The notes under the pieces: generated by a model
The model's input: the letters and a program-made list of their open reading frames with translations, nothing else
Databases searched by the model: none
What the model was told of the DNA's origin: nothing
Program-made: the position numbers and the translations under genes
NCBI GenBank assembly: GCA_015478945.1
Contig: JABUQX010088206.1
Span: 20,001 to 45,000 of the forward strand
DNA length: 25,000 nucleotides
Reading direction: 5' to 3'
From: Trachelipus rathkii
Taxonomy: Eukaryota; Arthropoda; Malacostraca; Isopoda; Trachelipodidae
In this document: positions 1 through 25,000 of the stretch, piece by piece
How the letters are laid out: each line of letters starts with the position of its first letter
Numbering within the stretch: position 1 is the first letter of the stretch

Positions 1-69
1 GCTAGGCAAAAAGCTGACTTAATTAATGAAGTGGAATCCCTAACTTTAGTAATCCTATAGTTGCTAACT

Positions 70-179
<110 letters not shown>

Positions 180-221
180 AGGGGGGTGTGTGGTGGGGAC
201 TCTTACATAGACATAAACAGG

Positions 222-816
<595 letters not shown>

Positions 817-924
817 GCGTTACTCATTCTACTTCTGTAGAATGCACCTTAATAAATAGTTAGTTCTAGTAATAAGTCAATTTCAGAGTATTTACGAAAA
901 AAGTAAAATATATAAATGAGCAGT

Positions 925-1147
<223 letters not shown>

Positions 1148-1159
1148 TTTTTACTTTTT

Positions 1160-1310
1160 AAAGCTAAATGATACCTCTAGGGTAGACCTGCAAAGATGGT
1201 AGAGTCGGTGTTATCAACCTACCGGTGGGCGATGGGGAGACTGTCACCCCCCTCTGTCCCCCGTTGGCTTGAGCCCTGTAATGGTTATAAATAAATAAAA
1301 ACTATTGATA
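1160..1310 (+). repeat. Possible short retroposon 3' end with ATAA-type tail
   Basis: A GC-richer block (around GTAGAGTCGGTGTTATC and CCTACCGGTGGGCGATGG) stands out from its AT-rich surroundings and ends in a TAAATAAATAAA-like tail at about 1285-1300. This layout fits the 3' end of a SINE or LINE. No family was identified and no second copy lies in the window, so the call is tentative. Confidence 0.35.
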
Positions 1311-1451
1311 TAGCGAAAAATTGATATATCGAAATTTTTTGGTACGATTCTGGACCTACATGAGATGCGGAATCTGAATATAGCTATAAGTAGTTTTGCA
1401 GAGAAACTTCTATATTTTTCAATATTATAGTGTTCTTATTCCTGTATTTGG

Positions 1452-1452
<1 letters not shown>

Positions 1453-1507
<55 letters not shown>

Positions 1508-1537
1508 TACTATATATATATATATATATATATATAT
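1453..1537. repeat. (TA)n microsatellite with one interruption
   Basis: TA runs at 1453-1506 and about 1512-1537 are separated by CTAC. Confidence 0.95.
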
Positions 1538-1611
1538 TTCTTTATATATGAAGGCATATTATCTATATCTACCAGCTATAGAAGGTGTTAATTGAAGTAG
1601 ATATATAAGTG

Positions 1612-2055
<444 letters not shown>

Positions 2056-2070
2056 GCTTTAAATACGGCC

Positions 2071-2224
<154 letters not shown>

Positions 2225-2475
2225 TAATACTAGGGCGAAACTACGTCAGCACTGATTTTGATGAAACTCACAGGGTAGACTCCAAATGTCTTGTAATGAA
2301 ACATAAAAACAAAACATAAATGACCGTCTTCTAGGAAAAAAAGTTATGAAGTCGCAAAGTAGTAAATAAGCCTATTGGGTTTTTATTAAATTCCAACTGA
2401 CTTAGGATAAGTTTAGGTTATGATAAGGTTACATTAGGTATTCTAAGTTTAAATCCCATAACTTAAATGAACCCT

Positions 2476-2580
2476 AATGCCTGCAGCAGGGTTGATAATG
2501 CTGGTGGTGAGCTACCTAACACCTGCTGCAGGCTATTTAATGCCAGAGGTGTGCTTACTAATGCCTGTGGTAGGCTTTCT
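2476..2580. repeat. 21-bp minisatellite, five units
   Basis: Five consecutive 21-bp units start at 2476, 2497, 2518, 2539 and 2560. Each begins AATG or AACA, followed by a CTG-rich core and GGCT/GAGCT. The units are diverged but keep exact length. On the minus strand the array is open and reads as a seven-residue peptide repeat of the type SLPQALV, STPLALN, SLQQVLG. Whether this is ever translated is unknown. Confidence 0.85.
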
Positions 2581-2673
2581 AATATCAAAATTACAATATA
2601 AGTGAAAAAAAATAGAAAAGTAAAATTTGAAGGGAAGTCGCAAAAAAAAATCACATTTTTGTTATAGTACGAT

Positions 2674-3638
2674 CAGGGTTGGCAAAAAATCAGTTAAAAA
2701 AATTTAAAAACAAAAAAATAAAACTCCAATGGTTTTCTGGTTTTAATAGTTTTTTATGGTTTTAATGCTATTTTTATTTAATTAAAGCTTCTAAGTTCTA
2801 GGTATCATCACTACTTCATGTTTTAGTCACTTTTAATCTTACTTTTAATCTTATTCAAGCAAATAATAAATACTTAAATTAAAATTTAAACTTGATCTTA
2901 ATATACGGTAACAAATATACAAAATAGATAGAACTGTAGTAGAGTAACTGGAAAATAAAAGTAATGAAAATACAACTACTTTTTTATTTTCAAAGTAAAT
3001 GAAGTAATATAACTTTTAAATTTGTAAAATTGGTAAATAAAAAAAAAAAAATTCTTCAATTGACAAGTATAAAATTGACGAGGAAAAAAATATAAAATTG
3101 CAAAATTATTTTTGTGTAATAAGTGACTATGCAAAATTATAAATGTATTATAATTTAACAGGGTTGGCAAAAACCAGTTTTTAAAAAAAAATAAAAATAA
3201 ATAAAAACCATTGATTTTTTAAAAAAATATTTTTGTTTTAATGGCTTTTCTTTGGTTTTTAATGTTATTTTTATTTAATTAAGGGTTCTAAGTTCTAGGT
3301 ACCATCACTACTTAATATTTTAATCACTTTTAATCTAAATTCAAGCAAATATCATATACTTAACTTAAAATTTAAATTTGATCTTAAAACTAATAGGCCT
3401 ATACAAAATAGGTAGAACCGTAGTAGAGTAACTGTGAAATAAAATTAATGAAAATACAACTACTTTCTTATTTTAGAATTAAATGAAGTAATATAACGTT
3501 TAATTCTGTAAAATTGGTAAATAAATTTTTTTTTCTTCAATTGACTAGTGTAAAATTGATATGGATAAAAAAAATAAAATTACAAAATTATTTTTGTTAT
3601 AAGTAACTATGAAAAATTATAAATCCATTATAATTTAA
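2674..3638. repeat. Tandem duplication of hAT terminal sequence (2 x about 480 bp)
   Basis: Copy 1 (2674-3158) and copy 2 (3159-3638) both begin CAGGGTTGGCAAAAA and both end TATAATTTAA. Shared landmarks include TTCTAAGTTCTAGGTA, the GTAGTAGAGTAACTG stretch and ATGAAAATACAACTACTTT. They differ by scattered substitutions and small indels, so the duplication is not recent. Confidence 0.9.
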
Positions 3639-3639
3639 T

Positions 3640-4000
3640 CTCCATCAGGCATCATCTTTGGCACATTCAGTTATCTTACTCATCTAAAAGACTATAATAC
3701 TTTAAATCATCGTCCACACCTTCATTTAGAACTTTGTATAGAAAGACAAGCTTTCAAGTTTTTACTGAACATAATTTATTACAAAGTTTGAAATGAAGCA
3801 ATCCAAACTTAGAAAACACTCACTACACTGGCATTTGGCAAAGTGCCAGTCAAGATGCCTGTAATAATATTTATACTTTCCTTCTCCACTTTGTCTTATA
3901 GAGATCTCTCCACCAAGCATTGGGTGTTACATTTGACAAGTGAGATGATTCAAATAAATAGCTTTTATCAAATTTAGTAGATTAAACTTTCAAATTTATT
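3640..4000 (-). pseudogene. hAT transposase C-terminal relic
   Basis: Read on the minus strand with frameshifts, this stretch gives a WWRDLY segment, then LPNASVVSVF, then KFGLLHFKLCNKL, then KLVFLYKVLNEGVDDD. This follows the order of the hAT C-terminal dimerisation domain, in which a tryptophan-rich segment is followed by an 'ASxERVFS' box and a 'KLVFLYK' helix. At least one frameshift and several stops break it. It is dead and belongs to the surrounding CAGGGTTGG element. Confidence 0.65.
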
Positions 4001-4495
4001 AAAATGGGAAATAATTTTAAATAAATAATCTTTCTGCACTAATTGCATAGCAATAGAATCTTAATATATGTTACAAAGTCCATTACAAAGCTTAGAATGA
4101 ACCATGAAAAGGTTTGAAGTTTGAATGTCCTTTATATTAAAAAAAAAAAACATTGTTTTTTTTTAATGGTTTAAATCACTGTTTTTTTAATGGTTTAAAC
4201 CAGCCAACCCCTTAGTACAATAGTGGTGACATAATGTATATATTCCTAAAAGTTCAAAAAAAATTTTTAAAATATATAAGTGGGTCACCTGGTTTATTAA
4301 AAAAATAGGCGTCTTGGCCTATTTAAGTATTTTCCCTACCACTATCAGTTGTCACCATAATGTTCCAGCCATTTTATAATTTAAATTACTTTGTGACTTT
4401 ATAACTTTTTTCCTGGAAGATGTCACTCCTTTTTGTTTTTTCTATGCTTCATTACAAGGCATTTGTATCAAAATCAGTGCTGAAGTAGTTCTGCC

Positions 4496-4800
<305 letters not shown>

Positions 4801-4908
4801 AAATATTATAAATTCCAAAATAAGAATTTGAATTTATTTACCTTAAAATATTGTAGCTTATTGGTGAACTCATGTTTCCACCTCCCCTTTTTAAGCATTT
4901 GTTTGAAC

Positions 4909-5264
4909 TTAAGATGAATGAAACATTTTGACAAACTGGTTCCAAAGTGTTTGGATGTTGTTAATTGTGGCTTCATCAATTTGGATAGCATGTCCTGCAG
5001 CCAAGGAGTTAGGAAAAGGTCCACAAAAAAATATTGCCTCCAAGTACAGTTTCAAAAATTTCAATTGTTTTACTCCTTTGTGCACATATTGACCTTGTCT
5101 TTGATTAGGATGTTCATGTGGTCTTCTGCATCTATACACTTCTGTTTATTGGATTGACTTATAACATGCATTGCTGTCATTGGGGTTCTTCTGCCTAATC
5201 TTGATGATCTTGTTTCTCTTGCCTGACAAAACCTATTGGCAACAATATCTAGGAAGATTTTCAA
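4909..5264 (-). pseudogene. Unrecognised decayed coding fragment, probably downstream of the Psq-like exon
   Basis: Two overlapping minus-strand frames look coding-like. One (from 5264) runs through FCQARETRSSRLGRRTP to about 5070. The other (to 4909) contains KQLKFLKLYLEAIFF and ATINNIQTLWNQFVKMF. They join across about 5070-5139 only with a frameshift. A plausible acceptor (CCAATAG/GT) lies at about 5232-5234. I do not recognise the protein. It could be the continuation of the fragment at 5325-5491. Confidence 0.35.
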
Positions 5265-5324
5265 TGATGATGTTATTTGTGTTGAAAGATAACTTTATTT
5301 AATGTGTAGGGGAAAATAGATTAC

Positions 5325-5491
5325 CTCTGTGTTTCTCCTTATGAAGTCCCTTGAGTTCCTTGACCTTAAGTAGAAGCATTTGATGCCCAATTCCAGTCCT
5401 CTTTGCCACTTTTCAGCTTTGACATCTTTTGCAGCTTTTTCCAGCTGCAGCTGACTGTATGTTTGCCTTTTTTTTTAATAAACTTTGGCAT
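5325..5491 (-). pseudogene. Psq/CENP-B-type helix-turn-helix N-terminal fragment
   Basis: From an ATG at 5491 on the minus strand the protein starts MPKFIKKK. After a frame slip in the A-run it reads RQTYSQLQLEKAAKDVKA and continues to ELGIKCFYLRSRNSRDF. This resembles the start of pipsqueak/CENP-B-type HTH domains of pogo/Tigger-like transposases and derived proteins (basic Met-start, 'TYSxxxLEKAxxxVKxG'). A GTAATC donor follows at 5324-5321. The frameshift in the homopolymer suggests a relic, though an indel sequencing error is possible. Confidence 0.4.
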
Positions 5492-5499
5492 TGTAAATA

Positions 5500-5886
<387 letters not shown>

Positions 5887-6048
5887 AAATACTTTTTTTT
5901 TTTTTTGCGCAAACAGTGGGTGAACTTTAAAAACAATCCCAAAATATGGTAATAGAGAGTAGTTGAAGATTTTTTTTTTTTTTTTAAGTATAAGTTTGTG
6001 TATTCATTTGGTTTCTACCTGTGTGTAAGTGGTGCATAAAACTTCAAG

Positions 6049-6130
6049 CAGGGTTGGCACGATTGGGGACAACTGGGTTGTCCCCAATTGGTTTTTTCAA
6101 TAAACCCCACCTTGAAAAAACCCACCACTG
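6049..6130 (+). mobile_element. Candidate hAT-type terminus with adjacent hairpin
   Basis: CAGGGTTGGCAC at 6049 has the hAT-like terminal form (YARNG) and shares CAGGGTTGGCA with the end at 2674. It is followed by a perfect 12-bp stem (6062-6073 with 6077-6088, three-base loop) built on TTGGGGACAAC. No certain partner end was found. The end at 8145 shares 10 of the first 12 bases, but the flanking octamers do not match. Confidence 0.45.
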
Positions 6131-6292
6131 GGTTTTATCTGGATTTTATTAAAAAAAAAAAAAAGGTAAAAATGAAGGATAAAATTCAACTGTGACTGAA
6201 GGCTAATTAATTGAAAGATAGTAATATCTTATGTTTAATTTCTTTAGTGTTAATTTCAACTTTATTAATCCTAGTTTACTAGTTAAATGCTT

Positions 6293-6413
<121 letters not shown>

Positions 6414-6934
6414 ATCAGCAGCAACATTGCTCACTCAAGACAAAGGGGAGTCGCAAAAGAGCCCTAAGCTGAAGCTCTGTGGCCAAGACATCCCACACTC
6501 AAAAACACCCACTATACTAGGTGACAGGTGTTATTTTCGAAACCCACATGAGTGACATGACCTTTGCTAAATTGCTGAACACATTGACAAGTGACAACAT
6601 AACCAACAAAGCTTAAAAAATGAAATGCCTTTAAATTTTAATGCACTAGGTGGCACACCAAATTTGGCCAACAGAAAACCTTTAATAATAATAATAATAT
6701 CCTGTTTCTTTCTATTTTTAGTTCACTATTTCCTACTATTCTTCCTATTCTGTTCGTAGAGGTTGTTCCAAGTTCATCCTTTCGATTGAAGGTGATTGGT
6801 ATATGGATGAGTTTTAGACTGTATGACTTAATCTGTTTATATCTTTATCTTTTTAGGAATTTATACTTTTTTGAGGTTTGATGAAGTGATTTTGGATTTT
6901 TTTGCAGTTGAAGGTATTTATTATTTATTTATAA
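6414..6934. other. Unique spacer upstream of hAT transposase relic
   Basis: No gene was recognised. A short (AAT)n run lies near 6683-6700. The segment may be internal, non-coding sequence of the hAT relic that follows. Confidence 0.4.
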
Positions 6935-7890
6935 AATGACTTCAAACAAAAAAAACTAACTTTAACGACTAGTGGTTGGACGTCAAACTGAACCCACAGT
7001 TTATCAGGTGGTTGGGTAAAGGACCTGATAGTTCCAAGGCATACTGTAAAGTATGTAAAAAGAACTTTGATCTATCTAGCATGGGATGCCAAGCCGAAGT
7101 TTCACATTCAAGAGGGGAAACTCATTTGAATTTTATCAAAACTCAGCAGGATCAACCATCATTGAAAAACTTTTTCGTTTTGTTCTAATAATACAAATAT
7201 TAGTGAAAGTGTGTGCCCTGAAAATTATGCCATTCCATCAAGTTCTAATCATGCTCAACCGATTGTAAATGACCCTGAGTGCTCTATTAAAAACCAACCA
7301 AAACCAGTTTATCAATCAGTTTCATCTTTTTGCATTAAAGATGATGTTACAAGATCTGAAATACTATGGGCATTAAAGGTGGTGGATGATAAAATGTCTT
7401 TAAACTCGTGTGCAGATATAGGGGAAACATTTATTTTAATGTTTCCAGATAGTGCAGTAGCTTCAAATTTTAAAATGGGGCTGATGAAATGTAAATATGT
7501 GATTAACCATGGACTTGCTCCCTATTTTTCTAGAAAGCAAAAGCACAATACACTCTACTTTGCAGTGAAGCTCAGTTTACCCTTGAATTAAAATTCAAAA
7601 TATTTTTGGATGGTGATTGTCTTTCTAAGAGACTTGATTAGTTTTTTTTTCTATAGTACCTGGTAATCAATGTTATGTGGAATTGTGGCAAATTATTAAA
7701 TTAGGACTGATATTTTGAAGGAGGGTTTTCTATAAATTAAGCAATTTTAGTGGAGAATCTGAAAGAACATAGTCTGATTTCTCAAAGAACAGTGCACAAT
7801 GCTATAAGATCTCATGAAAGTATTCATAAAGTTCCTATCATTCAAAAAATGTTGACAAATGTAAGAGCTGCCCAAAATTAAAAAGGAGTG
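6935..7890 (+). pseudogene. Decayed hAT transposase (zinc-finger N-terminus and C-terminal remnant)
   Basis: The N-terminal part (about 6958-7186) reads WLDVKLNPQFIRWLGKG, then KAYCKVCKKNF and a His pair in VSHSRGETHLNF. This is a BED/C2H2-like DNA-binding finger of a kind common in animal hAT transposases. After a frameshift near 7185 it continues with VYQSVSSFC, RSEILWALKVV and LNSCADIGETFILMFPDS to a stop at 7589. A gap follows, then a C-terminal relic at about 7640-7880 including VENLKEHSLISQRTVHNAI and HKVPIIQKML, matching the helix after the 'VERGFS' box in these proteins. A TAG replaces a codon near 6970. The middle of the protein, including most of the RNase H-like core, is missing. 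It is not functional. Confidence 0.65.
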
Positions 7891-8059
7891 CATTGGACGG
7901 CTATGGGGAAGGTATAGGCTGATTACTAAAAAAAAAAAATATTTTTTTAAATTCATCCAGGATGATGAATAGTTTCTAAAGTAAATTTTCAATAATTTAA
8001 TGTATGAACTGAGTAAATAGGCTGCAATAATGATTAATAGATATTTTATACGCCAAAAA

Positions 8060-8145
8060 TACCGAACACGCTGGTCAGGGAAAATTTGCGGGTTTGGTCA
8101 GGGAAAGTCAGGGAATTCAAATTCAAAATTTCAGTGTGAACCCTG
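8060..8145 (-). mobile_element. Right terminus of a hAT-like element or MITE
   Basis: Read from 8145 leftward the sequence is CAGGGTTCACACTGAAATTT, followed by several TCCCTGA motifs on that strand (TCAGGGAA on the plus strand). Such subterminal arrays are typical of hAT ends. It is probably the right end of the transposase relic upstream, but no target duplication was found to prove it. Confidence 0.5.
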
Positions 8146-8306
8146 AAAAATCACTAAGAATATTAAATGATGATATTGCATATTCTCACTTATATTTCAT
8201 GTCAATACATGATGACAAACTTATTTTTTGTTTTAAGATCTCATAAAACAGTGAAATATAGGTTGTTGTTTTTTTTGTGTACATTTTAAGTGGGTTGATT
8301 TTATGT

Positions 8307-8460
<154 letters not shown>

Positions 8461-8503
8461 TCTGCATTGCACAAATATTTATAACCAAGGAAAACTATTA
8501 AAA

Positions 8504-25000
<16,497 letters not shown>

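Larger units (their letters stand above)
2674..4213 (-). mobile_element. Degenerate hAT element with a duplicated terminus
   Basis: The element starts CAGGGTTGGCAAAAA at 2674 and ends with an inverted relative (AACCAGCCAACCCCTT) at about 4213. Flanking octamers AGTACGAT (2666-2673) and AGTACAAT (4214-4221) match at 7 of 8 bases, as expected for the 8-bp target duplication of hAT elements. The left 485 bp (2674-3158) are tandemly repeated at 3159-3638, so there are two left termini. Inside lies a minus-strand transposase C-terminal relic. It is non-autonomous. Confidence 0.75.

Noticed and set aside
4918..5157. Plus-strand frame of 79 codons
   Set aside because: The opposite strand is more coding-like and lies next to a plausible acceptor and an upstream Psq-like exon. 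The plus frame has no motif.
7747..7992. Minus-strand frame of 81 codons
   Set aside because: It is antisense to the C-terminal hAT transposase relic, which reads sensibly on the plus strand.

Overview
This is an animal genomic window, AT-rich and packed with long (TA)n microsatellites. It carries one intron-containing gene plus several decayed hAT DNA transposons and non-LTR retrotransposons (LINEs). There is no operon structure, CRISPR array, rRNA or tRNA that I can see. The Jockey-type LINE (box VPQGSVLSPTLFLLFINDLL), a second LINE family with a WFGH-type C-terminus, and the heavy dinucleotide load resemble decapod crustacean genomes. That assignment is inference, not proof. The gene: I can chain nine plus-strand exons into one split gene starting at 8504 and leaving the window at 25000. 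Exon 1 (8504-8585), exon 2 (13949-14077), exon 3 (14451-14569), exon 4 (15310-15446), exon 5 (16021-16117), exon 6 (16375-16713), exon 7 (16793-16982) and exon 8 (17062 to about 17175) have GT/AG borders and matching codon phases. Exon 9 (24703 to window end) clearly continues the same protein, but its junction with exon 8 does not resolve. The product resembles the uncharacterised proteins often named 'sterile alpha motif domain-containing protein 3-like', with a small CIDE-N/PB1-like N-terminal fold and the conserved C-terminal region. Its function is unknown. Intron 1 (5.4 kb) and the exon 8-9 gap (7.5 kb) hold most of the transposons; the exons in between are separated by introns of 79-740 bp. 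Left region, 1-8500: a pair of inverted arms about 315 bp long (222-540 and 1736-2055) frames a core of TA and CT microsatellites. Next comes an element with long terminal inverted repeats (2231-2365 and 4388-4499), into which a hAT element (2674-4213) has inserted. That hAT has duplicated one of its own ends in tandem. Then follow a decayed minus-strand gene fragment with a Psq-like helix-turn-helix start (about 4909-5491) and a second decayed hAT transposase (about 6935-7890). Intron 1: an inverted pair of small LINE RT relics, then a hAT element (9312-13887) with GATACC subterminal arrays, whose interior is mostly a minus-strand Jockey-type LINE (about 10510-13440). Exon 8-9 gap: two 5'-truncated plus-strand LINE copies (17466-18200 and 23640-24376), one longer minus-strand copy of the same kind (18360-21190), a ZMYM1-like hAT (22513-23627), a broken end of a related hAT (about 24490-24560) and several unclassified short repeats. 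All transposon ORFs seen are broken, so no autonomous element is likely here. I did not find a new enzymatic system. The strongest points are the recovered split gene and the repeated association of transposon ends with (TA)n tracts.
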